The notes beneath the pieces were generated by a model. That model had not been told where the DNA came from, did no database searches, and was given only the letters and a program-made list of their open reading frames with translations. Of a stretch of DNA of 64,000 bases, positions 35,346 through 48,099 are shown piece by piece. The stretch is from Alisma plantago-aquatica (Eukaryota; Streptophyta; Magnoliopsida; Alismatales; Alismataceae): NCBI GenBank assembly GCA_963693085.1, contig OY856412.1:1057868244-1057932243 (forward strand), given 5' to 3'. The translations under genes were made by a program, and so were the position numbers. Within the stretch, counting starts at the first letter, position 1; each line of letters starts with the position of its first letter.

Positions 35346-36828
35346 ATGAGGAGTACTACCCGATACATGATCTGAAGTTAGTTGTTGTAGTTCATGCTCT
35401 TATGACACAGCGTCACTATCTTTATGATGTGATGATAGATTGTCACTTTGGGAAGGTGAATGTGGTAGCTGATGCCCTAAGTAGGAAGTCTAGTTCAACA
35501 GTGGATGTATTTTCCATGGCATGTTTCAAAAGAGACATGCTAGTGGAAATGTGAAAGTTGAACTTAGACTTAGGGGTGACATAGCTAAATGGTTTGATTG
35601 CATAGATGCAAGTCAAGCCTACTTCTTATGATCAAATCAAGGAACTACAGTAGGGTGACAGTGAGTTACGGCAGATCATACATGACATGATAAAGGGAAA
35701 AAGACCAGAGTTTAGGTTTTCAGATGATGGTTTGTTGTATCCACATGATAGGTTGCATGTACCTCGAGATAATGACTTGAGAGAATAGATTCTTGAGGAA
35801 GTGCATGCATCGATGTATGCCATGCATCCAGGCGACACTAAGATGTACAGGAATCTCAAGGAGTTGTACTGGTGGCCTGGTATGAAGAGGGATGTAGCTG
35901 AGTATGTGGTTAAGTGCAGAGTGTGTCAGCAGGTTAAGGCTGAGCACCAGAAACCTGCAGGTACCTTGTAATCTCTTCCTATACCAGAGTGGAAGTGGGA
36001 ACATATCACAATGGATTTTGTGATAGGGTTGCCCAGGACACCTAGAGGTTGTAACTCGATATGAATGATTGTGGATAGATTAATTTAGTCTGCTCACTTT
36101 CTTCATATTAAGTTAACCTTTGATGTCCCAACGTTGGCTAAGATATTCGTGGATGAGATAGTCAGGTTGCATGGTATTCCAGTTTCAACTATATCGGATA
36201 GAGATCCTAAATTCACAATCAGGTTTTCGGAATCAGTTGCATTGTGATTTGGGCACAAAGTTGAGATTCAGCACAACTTTTCACCCGTAGACGGATGGTC
36301 AGTCATAAGGGACCATTCAAACTCTTGAGGACATGCTGAGAGCAGTTGATAGTTGCATATGATAGACAGAAGAGCTATGTTGAGAAGAGGTGTTGACCTC
36401 TTGAGTTTGCGGTTGGTGGTGAAGTGTATCTAAAAGTTTCACCATGGAAAGGAGTGTTGAGGTTTGGCAAGAGAGGCACACTGACTCGTAGATTTATGGT
36501 TCCATATCCTATCATTGAGAGGATTGGACCTATAGCCTATAAGTTAGATTTGCCATCCGAGTTGGCTAATCTACATGATGTATTTCATGTATTGATGTTG
36601 AAGAAATGTTATCCTGGTATAGAGAGGATAGTGGATCCAGAACCTACACAGCTGAGAACAGATGTGTCCTACGTTGAAGGACCAATACAGATAGTTGATC
36701 AGAGGATCAAGAAACTCAAGAATCACGAGATACCATTAGTGGAAGTTTTGTGAGGAATCATAAATTTAGAGGAAACCACTTGGGAGCTTGAGTCAGAGAT
36801 GTGTAACAAGTTTCCTTTTCTCTTTTAG
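35346..36828 (+). pseudogene. Element II pol remnant: RNase H end, integrase, chromodomain
   Basis: GKVNVVADALSRKS (about 35452) is the C-terminal end of RNase H. HASMYAMHPGDTKMY and CRVCQQVKAEHQKP form the integrase HHCC finger. [16 protein letters not shown] carries the first catalytic Asp and TISDRDPKF the second. The block with the third acidic residue is destroyed by a frameshift near 36290. The last part (36424-36753) reads VSPWKGVLRFGKRGTL, LHDVFHVLMLKKCYP and, after a TGA stop, ETTWELESEM, the chromodomain-like end of Tekay elements. Several stops make it inactive. Confidence 0.85.
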
Positions 36829-36850
36829 GAATTTCGGGACGAAATTCTTA

Positions 36851-36864
36851 TAAGGGAGGGAGAT
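36851..36864 (+). other. Polypurine tract of element II
   Basis: TAAGGGAGGGAGAT directly precedes the 3' LTR and would prime plus-strand synthesis. Confidence 0.8.
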
Positions 36865-39800
36865 TGTTATGACCCGTTTCAAAGTTAACCAATAAGTACC
36901 ATGATTAGTCCATAATTAAGTTAATTGAGATAAGTTAAGTGCTCATGTGATGGTTAGTGCATCATCAAGTTGATTAAGTTGAATTAAATACACAAGACAC
37001 AATTAGTGCATAATTAAGGTGATTTAGGTTCAGTTAAATGTCAAGATGCAATTAGTTCTTTGATCAAGTGAGACAGTCTATTTGGCATGAGTATTCGCTT
37101 TGAGTTTGTAGTGGATTCCGTGCTTGGCATTTTGCAAGAAAAATTAGTTGAATCAGACCTCTGAGGCGATACTTATACCATTTTTAGTTTCCTTGGACTA
37201 TTTTTGCAATTTTTCCATTATTAGGTTATATACCTTTTTCTTTTCCTTTTCTGCTTTCTCGCTTATCCCTTCCCCTTTTTCACCCGATGGAATGGAGAAA
37301 GGCGGCGCCCAGACCAAGCTGAGAGGCCGCAGCAGAGGGGGAGCCAGAGGGCGGATTTTGGGCTCCTGCTTCGATCCAGCGGCCGACCTGTTTATTTCTT
37401 CTCTTTCTTTCTTCCTTGCTCCAGTCCGCAGCCCCAACCAGCTCTTGCGGCACCGTCCAGTAGAGCAGCATCGGCGGCCTGAAGTAGCACAGCAGAAGGA
37501 GGTGAACGGCAGGCCGATTTTCTCGAGCCCTAGCTTGATTCAGCGACGCCATCTCTTCCCCTTCCTTCCTACCTCCTCCTCCACGCCCTAGTTCCACTCA
37601 TCCAACAGGGGCGGCCGACATACAGAGCTACGGCTAGCAGCTGCGACCAGTGGTTGGGAGCCCTCCTAGGCGTAACCAACACTCTGGAGTCGACCACCTC
37701 GAGCTCGGCCATCGCCGCCGACCGATGCAGCCCTCGTTTCCAACTTGGTACCTTCGGGTGTAGGTGACACCACCATTTCTCAACACGACACCTCTGCAGA
37801 TTTGCTGAAGAGTCGATTCCTCTCATCAGCTGCTCCAAATGCACAGATCCGACACCACGGTCTGGTGCCCTAGCTCTTTGGCGCTGGCCGCCTTGATGCG
37901 GTGAAGGAGAGCTGGCCAGTGTCCCCTCGCCTCGCCACTATGGCAACCTTGAGATGTTGCACGTGGTGCGCCTCTTCTTACTATGACGGACTTTAAGTTG
38001 TTCAATAGGACAACCATGGTGAAATCTGATAGTAAAGACTAAAGACCCATCTATGGCCAACAAGCTTGCGGTCAGTAGGAGGGATCCTAGGTGTGACTTT
38101 CTTGAAGTGTAGAAATTTCATCATCGACGGCAGTTTCCATCTAAGATGTGGCAGGGCCTCATCAACAGATTTTGTCTGCAGCTGCAAAGAGCCACCCTCT
38201 TCTCTCTGATAAGAGTGATTGCCTAATGGTATCATGTGATGCTGTGCTGCTCACTTTATCCTCTACTACTACTCCATTCCGAATGCTCATTCGTATGCAC
38301 TGGCATCTCTGCTGCGCTGCTCCTGCTTCTATCTGGTTGGTGATAGGTTCTTCGGTGTGCAAACATGCTGCCCGACAACTGAGATTGGCCTTGAAAACTG
38401 GTCCTTAGATGCAATTCCGGACGAACCCGGACAGTTCGAAACACTGTGAGTGGGGTTTCATTTATTTATCATTAATAAACTCAGGCGTTTGAATATTTCC
38501 AGTTATGTGCGCGAATTACGCTGATAACAGGCGTTATCAGGCGTCGGGCAGCGTTTGGCGTCACCCGACTTTTTATTTCATAAATTGCTTCTAGACGCTG
38601 TTATATGATTAAATTTAGCAATTGACCAGTGTGGATTGAATCGGTAGATTTATATGGTTCATTGGAACCTAAATTGCTCATTTGAATGTTGAAATTAGAA
38701 ATTCATGTCTGAAAATGGTATAATTTGGGTATGAACCCAAACAATGAAGATTTCTGATAAATTATCAGATGTACGATTTCAAAGTAGATATGAATAAATA
38801 AAATATGCATAAAAACCCTAATTGCATATATCTTTTGACGTTAATATGTGTAAATTGATATTTACATGAAATGGCACATTTCTCTAAAATATTACCAGAA
38901 ATTCTCAAGTATTATTATTAAATTGTGTTGTGATATGTAATTAACTCTTAATTGAGTTAAGTGATGCACAAACCAGGATTTGGGTTAATGTGCACGTTTT
39001 TCGAGAATTTTAGAGAATTGATAATTGTTGAGTATGATTCTCATATGTGAAGTAAATTTCTTTAATTTGTGCAATAAGATGTTCAATTGTGTAAATTCGC
39101 TATGTATGTGCCAAATTGAAATAAGTTGGGTTATTTATGCATTTCTAATTTGTCTGAATGCATGGTATGAGAATTTCTCAGAAATTACAATGATTTGAAA
39201 TATATTGCTCTGTCAGTTTAGAATGACAGTGTATTGTGATCTGATATTAAATCAGTAAATGTGATATTCTTGTTTAAGTGTTTATATGTTAATCAGTTAA
39301 TAGACTTAGGTGCCCTAACACCGTAGATCCCCTTTGACAGATCTGCTTCTTAGGGGTGAAACTCGTGTTGCAACATTATCCGTGCGATGTCATGGAGACA
39401 CGAGGATAGAGAGGCAGTGTCCAACAATAACGCGTGCGATGTCACGGTGGCACTGGAGAAAATTGAGGGTTATTGCAACAAGATCCGTGCGATGTCATGG
39501 AGGTAACCCCGTGAGACTCTCCGCTTGTGTACTCAGGTTAGAGGAGGAGTCTAGAACACTCGATGTAGTGCAGTGAGGCCGATGAGCCTGAAGGCCGATG
39601 AGCCTGGGGTCCTGTGGCAGAGCAGGGCTGGCGTCAGACTTAGCATTTCCCGGGTGTGTCGCTAAGTCTTGTACGGTGGGATCGTAGTTCGCTATGGATC
39701 TTCATATACAGGGTACACTGTATATGATTAGGGCTTAATAATAATATAAATAGGTACTCATATAGGATCACAGTAAATTAAAGTATTCGAACTTTTGTGC

Positions 39801-40425
39801 TATTTCTTTATATTTGTTTATCTGTTCAAATTATCTGTTAATGCATGGAAATGTGATTATATTCTGCAAATCTGTTATGTTAATAGTACTACCCTGCTTA
39901 GTACTGCACTTATGTTTAATTTCAATTTATAAACCTGATGAGTTGTTTAGTGATAGCTAAATGAAATGCTATTCACTGAGCGAGTAGGCTCATACCTCTA
40001 CTCAAAACATTTTCAGGTCATCATCAGCAGCAGGAATCTGAAGGATCCTTTCATCCTAACACTTAGTTTGTAGAAGGTATATGTAGTTAGTAGTTAGAGG
40101 TCTCTTAGTCCTTTCCCCTCGATCCTTGGGACAGGGTGTGGGTGAGAGAGAGTATGTTTGTGGAATGTGTATAAAGATGTAAATTAACTGTTATGTTTAC
40201 TTTCTGTTAAACAATGTTACATGTTGTAAACTTTGTTTATGTTCTCTAGCCAGGTTAATTGAAATGCTTCCGCAATAGTTTATTGTGTTTTAGTTTACAG
40301 CAATAATCCATATATCATTACGAGGTTTTAAAAAGAAAAAGTTTTCAGCGATTTGTTTATGTGATAATCCCTCCGTCGCGCCCTAATCTCGTGATTAGTG
40401 GTTAGTGTGAGATCGGGGTGTGACA
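36865..40425 (+). repeat. 3' LTR of element II
   Basis: The same length (3561 bp) as the 5' LTR, with about 41 substitutions by eye. It is followed by the target duplication ATATA, after which the element I LTR resumes. Confidence 0.96.
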
Positions 40426-43299
40426 ATATAACTTTTCTTATCCGTTATTCACATCTTAAACATGATCATATGTTGTTAATCTAAATCTTAAAAACGTGTT
40501 TCAGTTATGATAGAAGAATATATAACATTTTAGGATTTAATTTTGTAGTATTCTCAAGAAGATTACTCTTTCTTATAAATCCTAATATCCATGCACCTGA
40601 TTTGTTGGTGATTGAAAAGATTGATATGTTTCTTTGGATATTTATCTATGGTACTGTCGTACTTTGTGTATGGTTCATTTACCATGTATAACAGGAGGTT
40701 TTGAGTATGATAACATGCATAAGAAATATCAATTTTATCTCTCCAAACATAGTTTTTTTGGTAACCTTTTATGACCCATGCTCTAGGGTTTGATGAACAC
40801 CTTTGTTGGGAGAGGTCTTCTTGTTGACGCTTGGTATTCCTAGTTTGATCATATGTTTCAAGTAGGTTGGACCTGTTAAGGAGTTGGGAACATGGCTGAC
40901 CTATGGTCGCTACACCCCTTGGTCTTCCACTTGGTCATCTCACTTGTGAGTGTTTGTTGTGACCGCAACAACCCTAACTCTAAGGGTCGCTACACATCAT
41001 GTTGTTCACAATGCAGTGTTGTTGCTTGACTACTTACTCTATTGGATAATGTTACGTTTGTAATGGTTAAGTGTGATAGTATTAACACTTGATTAGGACC
41101 TTGTAGCAGTCAAAACATGATTCTTCAGGTGGCATAGTTGCTACACATGAGTTGGTTATGGTCTGTAACACACCTTAGTATAGTAGTTGGTGGCAACGTC
41201 ATCTTTAGGCATCACCTAGATTCATGATTGTAACACCATGTTGCATGTGACTCGGTCGTAACACATCATCACCTAGTGTGATGGTCGCAACACAATGTTG
41301 CATGTAGTGGTCGATACACCTATATGTGTTACGGTCGTAACACCATGCTAGATGATCAAGGTCGACACACACATGTATGTACATGGTTGCTACATAGTGT
41401 AGGTCGCTACACCTACTACTTCATTAACTGCAACACGTGGCATATGGTTTATGCATGATGATGTGATGGTGTATAACTAATCATTAGCAATGGTGTTTAA
41501 CATTAATACTCTCCAAGTATGTGGGAGGTGATGAATTAGGGTCTATAGGTTGAGGGATACTATGAAACCCTAACCCTAAGTGATGTATGTGCTTAATCTA
41601 CTTGCAGATTATTATTACATGATGGTGTTTTCTCTCTCCTACTTGTGTAACCCTAACTTGTAGGTGAGATATATGTCATAGCTATGTGAATGATATGGTG
41701 ATCTTTATATAATACATGGTGATTATTATGAGCATTCTTGAGATAAATGTAATATTAAATATGCAAGAATTATGTGATTGAGTCTAATGTCTTGATAAGA
41801 GCCTTGTGCCTAGTTTGAGGTGAAATTCTCTAGAGATGTGATTGAGGGATTGATATCCCATAGTGATGTGATATTGGTGATGACTTTGTGAATGGAAATA
41901 ATACCAGTGTCATGTGATGATGAGGCATGTTCTCACTTTGTACATTTTATATCTTTTGAAGTTGTACCCTACCTTTAATTTGTAGAATCTTTTTAGGGCT
42001 TATATGTTGTAACTTGATTGATGCATTACAAGATACCCAATTGGAATATATAATCAAGTGAAACCCTAATCATGTAGTTTCCCTATACCATAGATCCATC
42101 TTCATCGTTAGTATCTTACTGGATGGTGAAATGAGTAACTCCTATGGGAAACTCAAAGCACATACTATTGAATATGCAGGTTGAAGTCGAGGTATCTCCT
42201 TGTATCCTTAAGTTTTTATTTATAATTGTAAGATGTATTCATTTAGAAATCCATGTTTGAGCTTGTTCTCTAACGATGTGCCATGTACCAAGACAAGCTA
42301 GTTGTTTTATAGGGTAATAGCTTTGACTATGAGTTGTTGTCTACGGGACTATAGCTTTGATTATAAGTTATTGTCTTGCAGTTTGACTGACATGTCACCG
42401 CGTTGTAGACTCAAACCGATCGAGTAGTATAGGTGATGATCACGGAATCTGACTCTTCCAGATATCTTATATGGTATTGATTTCGACTTAATAGTGGTCA
42501 GTTGGATTTGAGTGGTACACCTCAAATCCTCAGGGCATGATAATGAAAGCTGTAAAATAGCAATGTAGCATATTTTCTTAGGCTCGATTACAAATCACAT
42601 TAAATGGCCCCATGCTTTGTTTCTTATATATTTTGTTTATAATGGTTATATATGGTCTTCATATTCCTTCTAAAATCATAAGATGTTCTACTACTCGATT
42701 GTAAATGCTTAAACTGCTCAAACAATGTTAACTACTTTATTTACATGCTCTTTTATATTATTGTGCTTAAAATAGATGTCAGTGGAGATTTATATCTCTC
42801 GCTGGGACGTTTGGTCTCACCTTATGGGTTCCACATCTTTTTAGGTGGTCGTGTATGAGGAGGTAGAGGTTGTGTGATAGGTGTTGAGCAACAAGGAGTG
42901 CAATAGATGTCAAAAGGTTGGACAAGCTACTAGTGTTTTGTAGTAGAGTCCTATGTGTTGTCCCTGTACTCTCATGTCTTTTGGGAGATTTTTTATTTTG
43001 TATATTGACACGTTGGATTTATGCCATGAGTGTATAGAAATGGCATGTATATATCTAAACATGTTGTAATATGTAACAGTGGTGGCTTGAGAGCCTTGAA
43101 CATGAAATGTAATATCTTTGGGCATATGTAAAATACAAATGGCCTGAGTTTGGGGTTTGTTCATGGTATGTAATAGCTTGAGCATTTGCATTACAAATGG
43201 TTTTAAATTACCCTATTTTATGGTAAAGAGATTGTTAGTAATAGTTCCACATTTTGTTTTGAGTAATCTTGCTTTGTGTGACAATGAGTGTCACATATG

Positions 43300-43311
43300 T
43301 GGTATCATAGC
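43300..43311 (+). other. Primer-binding site of element I (mutated)
   Basis: TGGTATCATAGC, one change from the tRNA-Met primer site, starts 5 bases after the LTR end. Confidence 0.75.
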
Positions 43312-43419
43312 TATAGGTTTGCTGAGTCTACAGGGACATATGACTAGGGTTTGTGTCTGTTCTAGTGTCCTCCAGTATATCTTGTGATCACTTCTGCTTA
43401 TGCAGAAGAAGAAGAACAG

Positions 43420-44520
43420 AAGAAAAAATGTATGGCGAACACGAAGAATATGTTGTTGAGAGCAGTATTGCTGCACCAGAGGTGGTGCCAGGAGGCAAGA
43501 GAGGGTTGATGCTCTGCTAGAGATGCCTCAAGTTGACCCAGAAAATGTAGCCAACCCTACTTTTCAATCCATGCTTGGACAGTTTATAGCTACAATGACA
43601 CATATGGTGGATAGAATACATGCGACCCAACCTAGGGCAACTGTCCCCAATGCTGCAACTTAAGGTTCTGGGAAGACTTTTGAAAGACTTCAACGTGTAG
43701 GGGCATTGGAGTATGTCAGTACATCTGATCCAACTGACGTTGATCTGTGGTTGACTGATCTGGAAAAGGCCTTCAAGATCCTCAACATCCCCGAAGAAGA
43801 TAAGGTGAAACATGTTGTATACTTGTTGAAGGGGAGTTCTGGAGACCTATTTGGATGAAAAGATTGTATAGTTTGAGAAAATCTAACATGGATCTATGTC
43901 AATCAGTGAATATGAAGCTAAGTTTATGGAGCTTCTAAGGTTTTGTCCACATATGGCAGCAACAGACAAGGAGAGGATCATGCATTTTGAGAAGGGTTTG
44001 AGTACCTAGCTGACAACATCGTTGCTAGCTTTAGAGAACAGAGAGAGGTTTTCCACATTTGTGGAGTCAGTAAGGAGGGTGGAGAGATCAGTTATAAAGA
44101 AGTGTGAGGTGAATGTTAAGAAAAGGCCTAGACAGTACCAAGGACAATCTTCTGTAGGCTTTAAGAAACCTAGGTCCTCAACACCTCAACCTCAATAAAG
44201 GTCAATAGTTCACTTACACTGGACAATGAGCAGAGGGAGAGGACATAGCTTTTCACCTGCGGGAGCTCATAGTGCAACATCAATGTTAGTGACGGGGTCG
44301 TCTAGGATGTGGTACGAGAGTAAAACATGTTTCAAGTGTGGACAGGTGGGGAATACTAAGTGATTCTTCCCTATGAAGGATGAAGAGGTGACTCAGTAGT
44401 CAAGGTAGAGTCAGCAAGGGTCGCAATAGTGACAACAGTACAATGTTAGTGGCAGAGGATGTGGCCAGACGTCACAGGTTGGTTATTCATGACAAGTCCG
44501 TAGAGGAAGGGGGCGACAAC
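43420..44520 (+). pseudogene. Element I gag, broken
   Basis: Readable parts are FERLQRVGALEYVSTSDPTD, VDLWLTDLEKAFKILNIPEE, VKHVVYLLKGSSGD, and further on YEAKFMEL-like and ERSVIKKCEVNVKKRP-like segments. These match gag of element III at 55843-56960. The zinc knuckle region reads CFKCGQVGN, but the His and last Cys are lost. Gag packages the RNA in virus-like particles. Stops and a deletion after LKGSSGD inactivate it. Confidence 0.8.
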
Positions 44521-44525
44521 ATGCA

Positions 44526-45017
44526 ATGACTCGGTTATACGTAATGATTCAGCCAGAAGGATTTGTTAACCCTTGGGTCGTGACAGGTCAGATGGATTTA
44601 TTTCATTTTGATTTGTCTTCTTCATGTTATATATCTATTTTGGTTGACCCGAGTGTGACACACTCTTTTATCACTAGAGAAGTGATTGCTAGTTGTTCCT
44701 TGCCTGTTAATCATAGACATGATAGTCATAGTTTAGAAACCCCTCTAGTTGGTTTTTTTGAGTTTTGAGAAGTGTGTTCATCTTTCTTTCTTTCCTTTCT
44801 AAGACATAACATCCAAGTGGATCTCATACCACTTGATATGCACACATTCGATGTGATCCTTGGGATGGATACCTTGGAAAAGTATCAAGTAGTCTTGGAC
44901 TATAGTGCCAAGGTGGAGACGTTTGTCGATGATTATGTTTCATGGGTCTTCCAAGGTGATGGGAAGATTATCCCGACTTGTCTAGTTTCAGCTATGATAG
45001 CAGAAAAGTGGATGTGA
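44526..45017 (+). pseudogene. Element I aspartic protease region
   Basis: ILVDPSVTHSFIT is the catalytic loop; the usual Gly after D-x is Ser here. PLDMHTFDVILGMDTLEKY is the conserved second half. A stop at about 44766-44768 splits the region, and a TGA at 45015-45017 separates it from the RT part. Confidence 0.8.
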
Positions 45018-45834
45018 TTGGGTTGTCATGCGCTTTTGGCACGTGTAGTGGATACCAAGGCAAAGAATCCTAGTATTCATGAGATACATGTGGTTCAAGA
45101 ATTTGACAATCTATTTCCCAATGAGTTCCCAGGTGTACCCCCTCCAAGAGGGATTGATTTTGAGATCAATCTAGATCTCGATACCCAACCTATAACACAA
45201 ACAACATATGAGATGGCACCAACGGAGATGCAAGAGTTGAAGAAGCAATTACAAGAATTTCTTAAGAAAGGTTTTATTATACCAAGCACATCTCCTTGGG
45301 GCGCTCTCATTCTGTTTGTAAAGAAAAAGGATGGATCGATGAGGTTGTGCATTCACTACCGACAATTGAATAAGATAACGATTAAAAACAAGTATCTGTT
45401 GTCGCGTATAGATGACTTGTTTGATTAGTTATGAGGTGACATAGTCTTCTCTAAGATAGACTTGAGATCAGATTATCACCAGTTGTGGATTAAGTTATAT
45501 GACATACCAAAGTCATCTTTTAGGATGAGTTATGGTCACTATGAGTTTGTAGTTATGTCGTTTGGGCTAACCAATGCACCAACAACATTCATGGATCTGA
45601 TGAATAGAGTGTTCAGACCCCATCTAGATCAGTTTGTAGTTGTATTTATACATGATATTCTGATCTACTCTAGAGATGGATAGCAACACGAGCAACATCT
45701 ACATCAAGCTTTGTCTTTGTTGAGACAACACTGATTATATGTGAAATTCAGTGAGTGTGAGTTCTGGCTAAAGGAAGTGGCTTTTCTAGGGAACGTGATA
45801 TATGTTAAAGGAGTCTGTGTAGACCCGAAGAAGG
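45018..45834 (+). pseudogene. Element I reverse transcriptase, first part
   Basis: It starts with the linker [18 protein letters not shown], then [63 protein letters not shown] and the catalytic region FIHDILIYS, in which the first Asp of the DD pair is His. That change and stops at about 45426, 45681 and elsewhere abolish activity. It is cut at about 45835 by a LINE insertion and resumes at about 47300. Confidence 0.88.
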
Positions 45835-47291
45835 TAATTGATAATTAGTAGGAGCAAAACTGAGTATATGCATTGCAATTTCAGCCAATCTCACAGTATG
45901 AATGGTGGAGCCAAGTTGGACGGAGTAGATATACTAAAATGTGATAAATTATGTTACTTGGGCTCTATTATTCAAATAGTTGGTGATTTCCAAAATGACG
46001 TTTGTCATAGGATCATTGTAGGATGGTTGAAATAGAGGAGTGCAACTGGAGTATTATGTGATCGGAAGATCCCTCTCAGACTAAAAAGCAAGTTTTATAA
46101 AATTGCTATACGGCCAGCCATGCTCCATGGGAGTGAATGTTGGGTGGTGAAGAAACAAGGACTCAACAAGATGAATGTGGCTAAAATGCATATGTTTAGA
46201 TGGATGTGTGGGAAGATAAGAAAATATTGCTTGAGAAATGACTATATTAGGAATAAAGTGGGGGTGGCGAGCATTGGGGACAAGTTGCATGAGGACTGAC
46301 TCAGATGGTATGGACATATGCAATGCAATCTGACTAATGTGCCTATATGAAGCAATACTGTTAGATTTATAGAGAAAACATGTGCGGCGGAAGAAACAAA
46401 ATAAATTCCACGCAACCTAAAATAGTATCTCATTGACAACAGTGTATTTGGAAAGAGTGTTTGCGGGATATACCTTATCACAGAGCAAGTCCAGCGATGT
46501 CCCACTGCACGGTGGTGTGCAATGTTGATGGCCTACACGGATGAAACTTTTCTCCTGTTTGCTGAGTGTGTCGTAGGAAAATCTGGAGGCGCTCCTTTCA
46601 TGCGGTGATGTACGCCTCTCATAGCGCATATGGATGGTCATTGATGTCCTTCGAATGCAGGCATCTCGGCATCTTCGTCTCTACTTCATCCACGGGGATG
46701 GACTGGAACTCCACATTGTACTTCCTAAGCCGGCAGGAAGAAGTAGTCTCTGTGCGACAATGTGCTAGCATTGCGGTGCTCTTTTTTTTCTCCTAAGGAT
46801 GGTGACAGCTAGGGTTTATGTATGTGAGCAAAAACTGAAAAGCCTCTCTCAATATCTTATATAGATATCAACCATCAAGCCTCTTTAAATAGGAGATGAA
46901 AGGAAGTAGGGTTTCCTAAACCCATCGGTAAATTGAAACAATGCATTAATTAAAATGCTCGTGGATTAATTAGAATATTTTGGAATTAATTAACTAACTA
47001 ACTAATCATATTAATTGATTAATTAATATCTGACTCCATGCAATCACTCGGGATGGCTCTATGGGCATATTTACCAACAAATGTGCCTATACGAAGCAAT
47101 ACTATTGAGGCAAGCACAATTAATAGAAGAAGAGGAAGGCCTAAATTAACATTGGAAGAGCTTATAAAGAGAGATTTTAAATATTTACATCTCAACCAGA
47201 ATATGACCAATGATAGAGCTGAATGGAAATGAAGGATCCATGTAGCTGACCCCAACATAGTTGGAATTGAGGCTTAGTTGATGATGATGAT
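45835..47291 (+). mobile_element. RTE LINE 3' fragment inserted in element I pol
   Basis: Homology to the family copy at 9309-13297 begins in the RT ([17 protein letters not shown]) and runs through [10 protein letters not shown], a [14 protein letters not shown] stretch and RRRGRPKLTLEELIKRD to a TTGATGATGATGAT tail at about 47278-47291. This is a typical 5'-truncated insertion. It is interrupted at 46359-47079 by a solo LTR. The pol frame of element I continues directly after the tail (LKPKTPTEVRIFLDLAGYYR). Confidence 0.88.
46359..47079 (-). mobile_element. Solo LTR, copia-like, inside the LINE fragment
   Basis: The 721-bp sequence begins TGTTAGATTTATAG and ends ATTTACCAACA on the plus strand, so it has TG...CA ends in either direction. 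On the minus strand it carries a TATA box (CTATATAAG, 46864-46856) followed by a leader with AAACCCTAGCTGTCACC, which fixes the minus orientation. No internal retrotransposon genes accompany it. The flanks carry a 23-bp direct repeat of LINE sequence (46336-46358 and 47080-47102, one mismatch), far longer than the usual 5 bp. Confidence 0.8.
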
Positions 47292-48050
47292 CATGAATCA
47301 ACTCAAACCGAAGACACCTACGGAGGTTCGCATCTTCCTAGATTTGGCAGGATATTACAGGAGGTTCATCAAGAACTTCAGTGCACAACGTTACCCCTAA
47401 TGAAATTAACAAGGAAGGATGTACTATTTGTTAGGGACAATAGATGTTAACATTCTTTCTATTTTTGAAGGATATGTTGACCAATGCATCAATATTAGTG
47501 CTACAAGAGCAAGGAAAGGGTTATATCGTCTTCTTTCATGCATCCAAGAATGGTCTGGGTTGTGTGCTAATGCATGATAAGAATGTGATTTCTTTTGCTT
47601 CATGACAGCTTAAGAAACACAAGGTGAACTACCCGATGCATGATCTGGAGTTGGCCATTTTGGTCCATGCCTTGAAGATATGGAGACACTACTTGTACGG
47701 CGAGAAGTGACAAATCTTCACCGACCACACTAACCTGTAATACATCTTCTCAAAACAAGAGTTGAACATGCGACAACCGACAGTGACGTTGCATGGAATT
47801 AATCAAGGACTATGATTGTATTATTGATTACCATCTAGGAAAGGCAAACGTTGTGGCAAATGCCTTGAGAAGAAAGTGTTTATCATCATCTGTCGATAAG
47901 GTACAATTGAGTTCTTTGGTATGTCATAAGAGTGACATGTTGGTCTTGTTGTGTCAAATGAATGTACATTTAGAGGTGTCCATGCTAGCAGGTCTATTAG
48001 CACCGTTACAAGTGAAACTGACGTTGAGTCAACATATTAGAGATGTGTAA
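47292..48050 (+). pseudogene. Element I RT end and RNase H, broken
   Basis: [15 protein letters not shown] ends the RT thumb. [29 protein letters not shown] and IFTDHTN are RNase H blocks, and YDCIIDYHLGKANVVANALRR ends it. Several stops and shifts are present, for example near 47400 and 47710. Confidence 0.82.
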
Positions 48051-48099
48051 CATAATGATACCGTGATATAAAAAATTCGAGCAGAGTTGGGCAATGAGA

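Larger units (their letters stand above)
29355..40425 (+). mobile_element. Element II: large-LTR chromovirus, mostly non-coding inside
   Basis: The complete element is 11,071 bp with TG...CA LTRs of exactly 3561 bp each (29355-32915, 36865-40425), a primer site, a polypurine tract, and target duplication ATATA (29350-29354 and 40426-40430). Joining the flanks restores element I LTR sequence. I counted about 41 substitutions and no length change between the LTRs (about 1.2%), making it the youngest retrotransposon here. Inside, only the end of RNase H, an integrase and the chromodomain end of Tekay-type pol remain (35346-36828). Gag, protease and RT are absent, so it must have moved with enzymes from a relative. 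Confidence 0.95.
28090..43295 (+). repeat. 5' LTR of element I, split by element II
   Basis: The LTR is in two parts, 28090-29354 and 40426-43295, about 4.13 kb in total. It starts TGTAAGACCC and ends GTGTCACA just before a primer site. The parts match the 3' LTR at 49487-51778 on both sides of the insertion. The last part (from about 41472) has no visible partner, because the 3' LTR is cut by element III. Confidence 0.88.
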
